Origin: Sandaracinus sp. | GTDB lineage: Bacteria > Myxococcota_A > Polyangia > Polyangiales > Houyiibacteriaceae | Length of the DNA: 38,867 bases | Direction of reading: 5' to 3' | Assembly (NCBI GenBank): GCA_020633125.1 | Contig: JACKEH010000042.1 | Location: 1 to 38,867, forward strand | Shown here: in pieces, positions 8,963-17,591 of the stretch | Layout: every line of letters begins with the position of its first letter | Numbering within the stretch: the first letter of the stretch is position 1 | Position numbers and translations under genes: made by a program | Notes under the pieces: model-generated | What the model was told of the DNA's origin: nothing | Database searches by the model: none | The model's input: only the letters and a program-made list of their open reading frames with translations

Positions 8963-9019
8963 GACGAATGGCTCACGGGAGCCCGAGTCCCCGCCGGCGT
9001 CAGCGTCGAAGGCCCCTGA
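8962..9019 (+). pseudogene. orphan 3' end of a second hydrolase copy
   Basis: This stretch repeats the last codons and stop of the hydrolase at 7575-8723. It would encode DEWLTGARVPAGVSVEGP and stop, against PTGVTV in the intact gene. The differences fall as conservative codon changes, and the following bases (CCGAGTCT) also match. No upstream body is present: the fragment joins directly to a palindromic repeat. It is best read as the remnant of a tandem paralogue whose body was lost, or as a partial tandem duplication. Confidence 0.7.
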
Positions 9020-9046
9020 CCGAGTCTCTGAGACACCAATTCCTCA

Positions 9047-9099
9047 GCAAGTACAGACACTTGCAAAAATGGTGGATCCTTCCGTCGGGGAGGATCGCA
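9047..9099 (+). repeat. palindromic repeat unit, copy 3
   Basis: The third copy of the two-stem unit, followed at 9101-9121 by a truncated second stem. It lies at the same distance from the orphan tail as copy 1 lies from the intact gene end. Confidence 0.8.
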
Positions 9100-9441
9100 G
9101 ATCCTTCCGTCGGGAGGACCGGTAGGCGGTAGGCGCGCAGGCCGTAGGCCGAGCACCGCAGCCCCGCACGAGGCCGAAGGCCGAGCCCCGTACACGCCAC
9201 CAAACCACTCGCGCCACTCCCGCTGCAACACGGCTCGCAGGGTTTCGAAAGGGGCGGCTAGCCCCTTCGCCGCGGAGCACCGCAGGAGGCGACCGGAGCG
9301 AAGCGTAGGGAGATCTCCGAGGCACGGAGGGGAAGGGGGAGGCAGAGCCTCCCCACGTGGGCGGTAGGCGCGCAGGCCGCAGGCCGAGCACCGCAGCCCA
9401 CAAAACACCGTGAGCCGCCTCACCGGGACCCAGCCCGCGCC

Positions 9442-9478
9442 TTGACGTAAACGACCATAGCTGGAAGTAGAACTTCCA
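9442..9478 (+). promoter_or_regulatory. promoter with palindromic operator upstream of hydrolase 9484
   Basis: A TTGACG -35 box (9442-9447) is followed after 16 nt by the core GAAGTAGAACTTC inside a perfect 17-bp inverted repeat, TGGAAGT-AGA-ACTTCCA (9462-9478). The start codon is only 5 nt beyond the palindrome and there is no ribosome binding site, so the message would be leaderless or nearly so. Same core and geometry as 7485-7519. Confidence 0.7.
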
Positions 9479-9483
9479 ACTTT

Positions 9484-10584
9484 ATGCGTATCACGACCTC
9501 GATGGGTTGGGTGTTGCTCGCACTGGCTGCCTGCGCCCCGGACGACAGCTGCGACGACGCGCGTTTCGACGAGGTCGGGCCCTACGCATCCGGGGTCACG
9601 ACCCTCGACGTCGACGGCGTGTTGGTCGAGGTCTGGTACCCCGCATCGCTCGAGAGCACGGCCGGCCTCGCCCGCGACGTGTACGACATGCGGGACACGC
9701 TCCCCGCGGACACCCGCGCGACGATTCCCGCCGACGCGCCCACGACCTACGTGATGGACGCCTACCGCGACGTGCCGGTCGCGAGCGGCTCGTTCCCGGT
9801 CGTCTACTTCAGCCACGGCCTCGGCGGCTTCCGCCTGCAGTCGACGGCGATCACCACGCACCTCGCGCGCTGGGGCTACGTCGTCGTCGCGCCGGAGCAC
9901 GCCGAACGAAACCTCGAGGCGGTGCTCCTCGCGACGCGCGGCGAAGGCGCGATCACCGACGAAGCCGTCGACCAGATTACCGCGGCGCACGCCCGCATGC
10001 AGACCGAGAACGAAGCCGGCGGCTTCTTCGCCGGCAACCTGGATCTCTCGCGCGTCGCCATCGGCGGGCACTCGGCCGGCGGCGGCGCGGTGCAGGTGCT
10101 CGTGGACGACGGCGCGCTCGGCGTGACCTCGTGGTTCGGCCTCGCCACCGTCGCCGCGCCCCTCCGCTCGACCACCCCCGGCGTGATGCTCGGCGGCACC
10201 GTCGACACGCTCGCCACCGAACGAGCGATGACCGACCTCTGGACGAACCGCACCACCGCGTCGTCCGGAGCCTTCGTCGAGATCGCCAACGCCGGTCACC
10301 TCGCCTTCACCGACATCTGCTTGATCGGTCGCGAGCGCGGCGGCGTCCTTCAGATCGCTCAAGACGCTGGCCTCGAGCTCGACGACCTCATCGTCCAGCT
10401 CGCCACGGACGGCTGTCAGCAGGGCGCGCTTCCGGCCGAGCAGTCGTGGCCGGTGACCCGTCACTACTTGGTCGCGCATCTGCGCGCGACGCTCGGCGCG
10501 CCCGGCGAAGGCCTCGACGACTCCGGACTCTACGGCGTCGACGGTTGCTTCGACGGTCTCGTCGCCTCCGTGTCGGAACGTTGA
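9484..10584 (+). CDS. secreted lipoprotein alpha/beta hydrolase, PAF-acetylhydrolase/dienelactone-hydrolase-like
   Basis: A 366-residue protein with signal peptide MRITTSMGWVLLALAAC, lipobox Cys17. The catalytic domain opens with a segment typical of platelet-activating-factor acetylhydrolase-like enzymes (VWYPASL), then FSHGLGG as the oxyanion region, GGHSAGG with the nucleophile Ser197, a likely acid in GGTVDTLATE (Asp241), and NAGHLAF giving His272. Cys276, Cys314 and the Cys near the C-terminus may form disulfides, consistent with export. It is a different subfamily from the hydrolase at 7575 but shares its palindromic promoter, so both probably belong to one regulon. The reaction is probably carboxyl-ester hydrolysis; the substrate is unknown. 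A short gap (56 bp) leads to two lipoprotein genes. Confidence 0.85.
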   Translation: MRITTSMGWVLLALAACAPDDSCDDARFDEVGPYASGVTTLDVDGVLVEVWYPASLESTAGLARDVYDMRDTLPADTRATIPADAPTTYVMDAYRDVPVASGSFPVVYFSHGLGGFRLQSTAITTHLARWGYVVVAPEHAERNLEAVLLATRGEGAITDEAVDQITAAHARMQTENEAGGFFAGNLDLSRVAIGGHSAGGGAVQVLVDDGALGVTSWFGLATVAAPLRSTTPGVMLGGTVDTLATERAMTDLWTNRTTASSGAFVEIANAGHLAFTDICLIGRERGGVLQIAQDAGLELDDLIVQLATDGCQQGALPAEQSWPVTRHYLVAHLRATLGAPGEGLDDSGLYGVDGCFDGLVASVSER

Positions 10585-10640
10585 ATCCGACACGCGCTTC
10601 TTCTTCGAATCTCTCTTGTCTTGGTTGGGTGGAGGTCGTG

Positions 10641-11267
10641 ATGAACAAGCTGCTTGTCTTGGTGGTGCTCGCGTCGATCGCGTGTGGTGGAGACGACGAC
10701 GGACGCACGACGCCGACGCCCGGCGTCGACTCGGGAACCCCGATGCCCGGCGTCGACTCCGGCACGCCGATGCCCGGCGTCGACTCCGGCACGCCGATGC
10801 CCGGCGTCGACTCCGGCACGCCGATGCCCGGCGTCGACTCGGGAACCCCGATGACCGGCGACCGTGACCCGCGCCTTCAGACCAACCCGGCCGCCGGTCA
10901 GGTCTCGTGCGGCACCATGACCTGCAACGTTCCCTCGCAGACCTGCTGCACCACGCTCTTCCCGCAGGGCCAGACCTGCCAGGCGGCGGGCTCCTGCAGC
11001 GGCGGCACCTCGGCGCCGGGCAACTGCGACGGACCGGAAGACTGCATGGGCGGCCAGATCTGCTGCGCGCCGAGCGGCTTCTCGGACCTCACGTCGGGCA
11101 CCACCTGCGAAGCGAGCTGCGGCACGCGCTTCCAGATGTGCCAGACGAGCGCCGACTGCCCCGGCGGCCAGACCTGCCACACGTGCACCCCGCCGATGGG
11201 CATGGGTGGCGTCGTCGGTCTCTGCAACGCCGGCGACTCCTGCCCCGGCGGCTACACGACGCTCTGA
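10641..11267 (+). CDS. cysteine-rich lipoprotein with VDSGTPMPG repeats
   Basis: A 208-residue lipoprotein. The ATG at 10641 follows GGAGGT by 4 nt. The signal peptide ends LASIAC (Cys15). Residues 27-71 are five nine-residue repeats of the type PGVDSGTPM that act as a stalk. From residue 88 a cysteine-rich domain with about 18 Cys follows, in patterns such as CNVPSQTCC, CMGGQICC and CPGGQTC, as in small disulfide-rich surface proteins of myxobacteria. No catalytic residues seen. It lies between a hydrolase and a second lipoprotein and is probably co-transcribed with the latter. Confidence 0.8.
   Translation: MNKLLVLVVLASIACGGDDDGRTTPTPGVDSGTPMPGVDSGTPMPGVDSGTPMPGVDSGTPMPGVDSGTPMTGDRDPRLQTNPAAGQVSCGTMTCNVPSQTCCTTLFPQGQTCQAAGSCSGGTSAPGNCDGPEDCMGGQICCAPSGFSDLTSGTTCEASCGTRFQMCQTSADCPGGQTCHTCTPPMGMGGVVGLCNAGDSCPGGYTTL
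10719..10853 (+). repeat. 27-bp minisatellite, five units, in frame
   Basis: Five contiguous 27-bp units encode the PGVDSGTPM repeat. Units 2-4 share one variant (CCGGCACG in the middle) while units 1 and 5 share another (GGGAACCC). Near-identical inner units suggest recent copy-number change; the unit length keeps the frame. Confidence 0.9.
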
Positions 11268-11278
11268 AGGAGTACACG

Positions 11279-11683
11279 GTGCGCTGGCTCTCTCTCTTCG
11301 CGATCACGCTCTCGCTCGGTTGTGGCGACGGCGGCGGCATGAACGGCGGCTCCGATGCGGGCACCGACGACGGCACCTTCTCCGGCACCGTGACCTACGA
11401 GGGCACGGGAACGGGTCTGCTGACCGTCGGCGTCTTCGACTCGACCCCTCCGCGCGGCGCGCCGCTTCGGTGGTTCGTCGTCGACGAGCCGACCTTCCCC
11501 GTCGACTACACGATCACGGGCGTGCTCCCGGGCACCTACTACCTCGGCGTGATCTTCGACGTCGGCGGCAACAACCCGACGATCCCCGGCTCCGAGGATC
11601 CCGTGTTCTTCCCGCCGGACGCGCACGTCGTCAGCGCTGGCAGCACCTTCGACATCGACGTGACGCTCACCGACCCCGAGTGA
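11279..11683 (+). CDS. small lipoprotein with beta-sandwich-like domain
   Basis: A 134-residue protein starting at GTG 11279, with GAAGGAG six bases upstream and only 11 nt after the preceding stop, so it is in the same operon as the cysteine-rich lipoprotein. The signal peptide MRWLSLFAITLSLGC has its lipobox Cys at 15. After a Gly/Asp linker, residues 32-134 are beta-rich: GTFSGTVTYEGTGTG, a proline turn, YTITGVLPGTYYLGVIFD, and a final strand. This resembles a carboxypeptidase-regulatory or transthyretin-like sandwich, but by eye only. Function unknown. Confidence 0.8.
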   Translation: MRWLSLFAITLSLGCGDGGGMNGGSDAGTDDGTFSGTVTYEGTGTGLLTVGVFDSTPPRGAPLRWFVVDEPTFPVDYTITGVLPGTYYLGVIFDVGGNNPTIPGSEDPVFFPPDAHVVSAGSTFDIDVTLTDPE

Positions 11684-11704
11684 GCTGAACCGCTCGAACG
11701 ACGA

Positions 11705-11730
11705 CGCCCGCTTCGGCGGGCGTTTTCGTT
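11705..11730 (+). terminator. intrinsic terminator after 11683
   Basis: A CGCCCGC/GCGGGCG stem with TTCG loop is followed by TTTTCGTT. It sits between convergent genes and ends the plus-strand hydrolase/lipoprotein run. Confidence 0.85.
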
Positions 11731-11750
11731 CCGTCCCCGCCCGTCGGCGC

Positions 11751-12421
11751 TCAACCCGCCGGCTCGTCGAGCCCCGCACGGACGAGATCCCGAAGCTGCT
11801 CCATCGACGCGAGCCCGCCGATGCGGAAACGATCGCCCTCGCGCTTCCATCCCCGCACCTCGGGCACCTCGCGCGGCGCCTCGGCGCCATCGACCTCGAA
11901 ACGAAGGCGCGCGAGCTCGTCCTCGTCGCGCGACGCGATCGCGATTCCGTCGTGCACGATCGTCGCGTGCACCTCGACCTCGAGCGTCACCCGCGTGCCG
12001 TCCGCGGCGAGAAAGCCGAGCTCGAGCCAACGCTGTTCGTACTTCGCGCGGAGCTTCCCCGCGCCGATCGGGGTCTTGTCGACGGGGCGCTCGATCTCGC
12101 AATCGGCGAGCTCGAGCCCCAACGTGATCGGCGCCGCGTCGTCGATCGGGAGCTCGTCGAGCAACGCACGCACGACGCGCACGCGCCGGTCGTCCGCGAG
12201 CTCCGGATCGAGCGCGGACGCCGCGAAGTAGGCGACGAAGGCGACCGCACCCACGATCGCCATCACGTAGTAGTGGCCGAGCGCGAGCAACAACGTGCCC
12301 GCGACGAGCCCGAGCGTCGTGACCGCGCAGCCGAGCCGTTGCCCGAGCGCGTGTCGCGTTCCACGCGCCAGCAGGCCTTCGAGCAACGCGATCTGACGCG
12401 CCCGCGGCGCGACCCACTCGC

Positions 12422-12425
<4 letters not shown>
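11751..12425 (-). CDS. hypothetical membrane-anchored protein
   Basis: A 224-residue protein. ATG 12425 overlaps the stop of the upstream lipoprotein gene (ATGA), which decides the start. Two adjacent hydrophobic segments at about 34-50 and 54-70 make a membrane hairpin. The cytoplasmic or periplasmic remainder, 75-224, is rich in charged residues with alternating strands (ITLGLELADCEIERPVDKTP, VTLEVEVHATIVHDGIAIAS) and probably forms a beta-sandwich domain. No known family recognised. Coupling to the lipoprotein at 12422 suggests the two act together at the envelope. Confidence 0.7.
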
Positions 12426-13768
<1,343 letters not shown>

Positions 13769-13809
13769 GCCGCGAGCCTAGCAGGCCCGAGGCCTCGTCC
13801 ACGCCCGGC

Positions 13810-13995
<186 letters not shown>

Positions 13996-14035
13996 CGGTG
14001 TCGGTGTCGTCCCGAAGGGACGGAGTCGCGAAGCG

Positions 14036-14168
14036 ACGTCCCCGTCCCGTCCCCGTCCCCGTCCCCGTCCCCCGTCCCCGTCTCCGTCTCTGTCTCCGTC
14101 TCTGTCTCCGTCTCTGTCTCCGTCGCCGTCTCCGTCTCCGTCGCCGTCTCCGTCGCCGTCCCGGTCCC
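14036..14168. repeat. hexanucleotide tract, GTCCCC/GTCTCC type
   Basis: A second six-base periodic tract that starts as GTCCCC and shifts to alternating GTCTCC, GTCTCT and GTCGCC. It is separated from the first tract by two small hairpins with GAA loops (GTCCC/GGGAC and GTCGC/GCGAC near 14010-14035). No gene between 13769 and 14241. Confidence 0.85.
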
Positions 14169-14188
14169 CGACGCGTTCGACGACCACC

Positions 14189-14218
14189 AAAAGAGAAACG
14201 CCCGCACGAGGCGGGCGT
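14189..14218 (-). terminator. intrinsic terminator after the DUF4215 lipoprotein
   Basis: On the minus strand an ACGCCCGC/GCGGGCGT stem is followed by TTTCTCTTTT. It lies 24 bp beyond the stop at 14242. Confidence 0.8.
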
Positions 14219-14241
14219 CTCTCCATCACGAACGCGAAAGC

Positions 14242-15777
14242 TCAGCCGCCGTCGCCACGCTCGATGATCGCGCGCACCGCCGCGAACGGGAACGCCGCGC
14301 TCCAGCCGTCCTGGAAACGCGCGTCGGTCGCGCAGCTCGAGCCGTCGGGAAGCGGGCTCTCGACGCGCGTGCCGTTGCCGTCGATGCACGCCGAGATCAC
14401 CGGCTGGCATCCCATCTCACCACGCGACGTGATCTCGAAGCGCTCGAGACCGTCGCCGTCGAGGTCGACGTCGGGCGCCGCACCGCGAAGCGGGAAGATG
14501 AAGCCACGCGGCGTTCCGCCGATGAGCACGTCCGCGAGGCTCGTGTTCGTCACGTCGGGATCGCAGGGCGGCGCGGGCATCATCGAGAACATGTCGATGA
14601 TGTTCGGCAGGAAGGCGAGGACCGCGACGGGCACGCCGCCGCAAAGCAGACCGTCGTCGATGCCCGCGACCTCGCCAGCCGTCGCGCGGGTCGTGCCCGA
14701 CATGCGGCTCTGCTTGACCTCGAGCTCGAAGAAGCCGAGCGGCACCTCGATGTCCTCGGGACCACCCGAGAGCGCGCGGCTCGCGACGCGGCTCTGGAAG
14801 GCCGCCGTCGGGTTGCCCATCGCGTCGAACGCGCTCGCGTCCGGCGTGAAGCGACCCATGCCGGTGAGGTTGTTGCCAGCGTCGCCGTCGGCGTCCTGAC
14901 CGAGGAACCACGCGAGGGAGAACGAGGGGTCGTTCGCCATCGCCGGGTCGTCGAGCGCCAACGCGTGCATGAGGAAGATCAGCTGTCCGTCCTCGATGGC
15001 GTTGCCGATGAACATGTCGTTCGCCAGATCGACGAGCGGACCGAGCGCCTCCGCGAAGCGGTTGTCGACCTCGCCGTCACCGCTGAAGTCGCAGCCGACC
15101 GAGTCGTCGCCGATCGCGAAGTCGCTGAGGATGAGGCTGTGCTCGTCGCGGCAGTCCGGGCCGCAGCCGTCGAACGCGAGCACGTTGCTGTCGTCGCACT
15201 GTTCCGGCGGCATCACGGTGCCGTCACCGCACATCTCGAGCTGACAGGTGCTGCTGCAGCCGTCGCCGTCCATCATGTTGCCGTCGTCGCAACGCTCGCC
15301 GAGCACCGCGTCGACCACGTTGTTGCCGCATTCCTCGACCGACTGGCAGTCCGAGCGGCAGCCGTCGCCGCTGCGGTTGTTGCCGTCGTCGCAGATCTCG
15401 CCTTCGTCGACGGTGCCGTCGCCGCAGTACGCCTCGCGTCGGCAGTCCGAGTCGCATCCGTCGCCGTTGGCCGTGCCGCCGTCGTCGCACTCTTCCGTCG
15501 GATCGAGGCGACCGTTGCCACACACGATCTCGAGCTCACACGTCGCGCTGCAACCGTCGTCGTCGCGTGTGTTTCCGTCGTCGCACTCTTCTCCAATGTC
15601 TACCGTGCGGTCGCCGCAACGGGGTCCGGGACCTCCGTCGACGGGCGTGGGGCCGCTGTCGACGGGCACGGCCGCGTCGAACGTGATGTCGGGACCAGCG
15701 TCGTCCCCGATGGTGCTGCTCTTCGAGCAGCCCACGGCGAGGCCGAGCGTCACACACAAAGCAAGCAAGACTCTCAT
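14242..15777 (-). CDS. DUF4215 cysteine-repeat lipoprotein
   Basis: A 511-residue lipoprotein. ATG 15777 has GGAGG six bases upstream. The signal peptide ends AVGC (Cys17). Residues 52-210 hold five DUF4215 (myxococcal disulfide) repeats of the form CGDGxxDxxEECDDGNxxxxDGCSxxC; the fifth is degenerate (CDDSN). The C-terminal 300 residues form a globular domain with Asp-rich loops such as DVDLDGDGLERF, which could bind calcium, and a few paired cysteines. Such proteins are surface or secreted and typical of Myxococcota; the binding partner is unknown. It is monocistronic, transcribed divergently from the TPR gene. Confidence 0.9.
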   Translation of the reverse strand: MRVLLALCVTLGLAVGCSKSSTIGDDAGPDITFDAAVPVDSGPTPVDGGPGPRCGDRTVDIGEECDDGNTRDDDGCSATCELEIVCGNGRLDPTEECDDGGTANGDGCDSDCRREAYCGDGTVDEGEICDDGNNRSGDGCRSDCQSVEECGNNVVDAVLGERCDDGNMMDGDGCSSTCQLEMCGDGTVMPPEQCDDSNVLAFDGCGPDCRDEHSLILSDFAIGDDSVGCDFSGDGEVDNRFAEALGPLVDLANDMFIGNAIEDGQLIFLMHALALDDPAMANDPSFSLAWFLGQDADGDAGNNLTGMGRFTPDASAFDAMGNPTAAFQSRVASRALSGGPEDIEVPLGFFELEVKQSRMSGTTRATAGEVAGIDDGLLCGGVPVAVLAFLPNIIDMFSMMPAPPCDPDVTNTSLADVLIGGTPRGFIFPLRGAAPDVDLDGDGLERFEITSRGEMGCQPVISACIDGNGTRVESPLPDGSSCATDARFQDGWSAAFPFAAVRAIIERGDGG

Positions 15778-16086
15778 GGCAATCCTCCGGGCGGGCGGAC
15801 TGTAACGGATTCGTACGCCGACCGGATAGGCCCCCGGGCGGAGACTCCTCACGCACAAACCTTCGGTTTCTCCGAGGGTTGCGCGACGCGTACCGACGCC
15901 GCTGCCCCGCGTCGCAGCGAACGCCCGTCACCGATCGGCCGGTCCCACCGGCCCCGCAGCACGTTTCCCACAGGTTCCCGGACGTTCACCCCCATGGGGT
16001 GGAAAGACTGTGGAAAGCCGCGCGCAACCTCCCGAAAATTGGTGAAGATCGACAGACGATCCGGTGGTGCTAAACTCGGCTGAGCG
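15778..16086. promoter_or_regulatory. divergent intergenic region with inverted repeat and -10-like box
   Basis: 309 bp between divergent genes. TTTCCCACAG at about 15964-15973 and CTGTGGAAAG at about 16008-16017 form a spaced inverted repeat with one mismatch; both halves also resemble DnaA boxes at 7 of 9 positions. A TAAACT -10-like box at 16071-16076 would start transcription close to the TPR start codon, making that message nearly leaderless. Nothing else recognised. Confidence 0.4.
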
Positions 16087-16842
16087 ATGCCCGGATCCAA
16101 GTCCCTGCTCCCGCCGCCTGCCGCCGAGTTCCCCGAGGAACACCTGCGACGCGCGCTGCAGGCCAAGGAAGCGAAGCAGCGCCTTCGAGAAGCCGAGGCC
16201 GGGTTGGCCTTCGATCCCGAAGAGCTCGCACCCGACACTCAGGTCCTGCTGCTCCGTCAGGCCTACCTGGCCCACGTCGAGCTCCGCCAGCTGCGGCGCG
16301 CGGTCGAGGTCGCCGACGCGATGGCGGCGGTCGGACCGCTCAAGGACTTCGCCTACACCGACAAAGCCCGCGCGCTTCAGGCGCTCGGCGAGCTTCACGA
16401 AGCCATCGAGGCACAACGCCTCGCCGCTCGAAACGCGCCCCCGCAACGCCGCAGCTTCCACTTCTGGAGCCTCGCGACGCTCCAGCATTTCGTGGGTGAC
16501 GTCGAGGGCGCGGAGGCCTCGCTCAAGCGTGGGCTCCGCCTCGCCAAGCGTGACCGTCCGCTGCTCAAAGCTCATCTCGCGTACGTGCGCCTCGAAGCCG
16601 GCCTCGCGGTGCGTGAGCTCGACGTCGTGCTCGAAGACCTCGTCGCTTCGCCGAACGGCCAGGGCTACGGCCAATACCTGCTCGGCATGATCGCGTGGAC
16701 GATCGGCGATCGCGCGAAGGCGGCGCTGCACCTGCGCGCGTTCCTGCGCCGCAACGCCTCCCTCGACGAAGCCAAGCGGCTGACGCTGCGTGAAGAGCTG
16801 CGCCGCGCCCGCGTCGCGCTGGCGAAGATCGAGTCGGTCTGA
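16087..16842 (+). CDS. tetratricopeptide-repeat protein
   Basis: A 251-residue soluble protein made of helix pairs. Segments such as LLLRQAYLAHVELRQLRRAVEVADAM, YTDKARALQALGELHEAIEAQ, and FHFWSLATLQHFVGDVEGAEASLKRGLRLAK fit the TPR pattern (Trp/Leu, Gly/Ala, Tyr/Phe, Ala, Pro positions) in about five units. TPR proteins act as scaffolds for protein partners. No signal peptide or enzyme domain. No clear ribosome binding site precedes the ATG, consistent with a leaderless or nearly leaderless message. No operon partner within 200 bp. Confidence 0.8.
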   Translation: MPGSKSLLPPPAAEFPEEHLRRALQAKEAKQRLREAEAGLAFDPEELAPDTQVLLLRQAYLAHVELRQLRRAVEVADAMAAVGPLKDFAYTDKARALQALGELHEAIEAQRLAARNAPPQRRSFHFWSLATLQHFVGDVEGAEASLKRGLRLAKRDRPLLKAHLAYVRLEAGLAVRELDVVLEDLVASPNGQGYGQYLLGMIAWTIGDRAKAALHLRAFLRRNASLDEAKRLTLREELRRARVALAKIESV

Positions 16843-17048
16843 TCACGAAGCCGCACGTCGCGTGTGAAGACCGCGGCGGCTCGTGAAGCTGCGACTGCAC
16901 GACGTCGCGCTCGTGAAGATCGCGAAGCGCGCGCCACACCGCATGCGTCGGCGAAAGAGCACCGATCGAAGCGGCGACGCCGCGCTCACCGCGATTCGAG
17001 ACGCGTGACCGGGAGCGCAGACGCCAGACGAGCGGGCACGGGATTCAC

Positions 17049-17387
17049 TCAGGGCTTGGTCGTCAACGACACGACCTCGAACTCCAGCAGCGACGCCCCC
17101 GTCGCGACGGGATGCGCGGGCTTCGCTTCACCCTTGCCCTCGTCGTCGTGCGTGTTGCGATGCTGCTGTTGGAACGCGCGGCTGTCGCGCCACGCGACGA
17201 ACGCTTCCTCCGACGCCCAGCGCGTGACCACGAAGTAGCGGTCGTCGCCCTTCACCGGACGCAGGAGCATGAACTCCTCGAAGCCCGGCGCCTGATCGAC
17301 GGCTCCCGCACGCGCCGCGAAGCGCTTCTCGAGCTCTTCGCCCATGCCCTCGGGAACCGAGATCGCGTTGATCTTCACCACCGACAT
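17049..17387 (-). CDS. MhuD/IsdG-like haem-degrading monooxygenase
   Basis: A 112-residue ABM-fold protein. The sequence follows mycobacterial MhuD closely from my memory of that family: MSVVKINAI at the N-terminus, PGFEEFMLLRPVKGDDRYFVVTRW in the middle, and HPVATGASLLEFEVV at the end. MhuD opens the haem ring using Asn7, Trp66 and an axial His75. Here Asn7 and Trp66 are at the same numbers, but position 75 is Gln, with His at 76 and 80. An acidic-basic insert (NTHDDEGKGEAKPA) follows. Iron release from haem in the cytoplasm is the likely role. The gene stands alone; the start at ATG 17387 matches the family. Confidence 0.8.
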   Translation of the reverse strand: MSVVKINAISVPEGMGEELEKRFAARAGAVDQAPGFEEFMLLRPVKGDDRYFVVTRWASEEAFVAWRDSRAFQQQHRNTHDDEGKGEAKPAHPVATGASLLEFEVVSLTTKP

Positions 17388-17527
17388 GGCGCGACGATAG
17401 CGACTCGTCTCAGCGCGGTCATCAGTTGCACTGATTCCCGCTCTTCTCCTTTCTTGAGGGAGCGACGCGCTCCCTCCCCCAACTGGCAAAGCCGGATTGG
17501 GGCCCCCTCCCACCACCGAGCGCCACA

Positions 17528-17560
17528 ACCCCTAACACGGATTCGATCCGTGCTAGGGGT
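17528..17560. repeat. 33-bp imperfect palindrome
   Basis: ACCCCTA-A-CACGGAT, loop TCG, ATCCGTG-C-TAGGGGT. Fourteen of fifteen positions pair around the TCG loop. It lies 32 bp beyond the stop of the glyoxalase gene. It may end that transcript, although no T-run follows on either strand, or it may be an operator. Confidence 0.7.
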
Positions 17561-17591
17561 GGACGCTCTCAGCGCGGTCACTCGCGGTGCG

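Larger units (their letters stand above)
8724..9441. repeat. gene-free mosaic of diverged repeats and hairpins between two hydrolases
   Basis: About 720 bp without a gene. Blocks recur in the same order: a hydrolase tail, a CAAGTAC block, a block at 8815-8864 repeated at 9173-9222, and a block at 8881-8913 repeated at 9238-9270, so 8666-8961 and 8962-9270 are diverged tandem copies with a period near 296 bp. A further pair is 9127-9164 and 9364-9401. Strong stems include AAGGGGC/GCCCCTT in the 8881 block and GGGGAGGC/GCCTCCCC at 9336-9354. No transposase or integrase remains. Confidence 0.8.

Noticed and set aside
8751..9099. CRISPR-like reading of the three CAAGTAC repeats.
   Set aside because: Spacing is irregular, the intervals contain other repeated blocks and a gene fragment instead of unique spacers, and there are no cas genes.
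8704..10593. A long open frame on the minus strand across the repeat mosaic and the second hydrolase.
   Set aside because: It is antisense to a hydrolase with a full signal peptide and catalytic triad, and its product is Arg/Gly-rich with no domain. The frame is open because of GC-rich codon bias.
16843..17048. Short GTGAAG-type repeats after the TPR gene considered as a small RNA or gene.
   Set aside because: They are too short and irregular, with no hairpin plus T-run and no coding signal.
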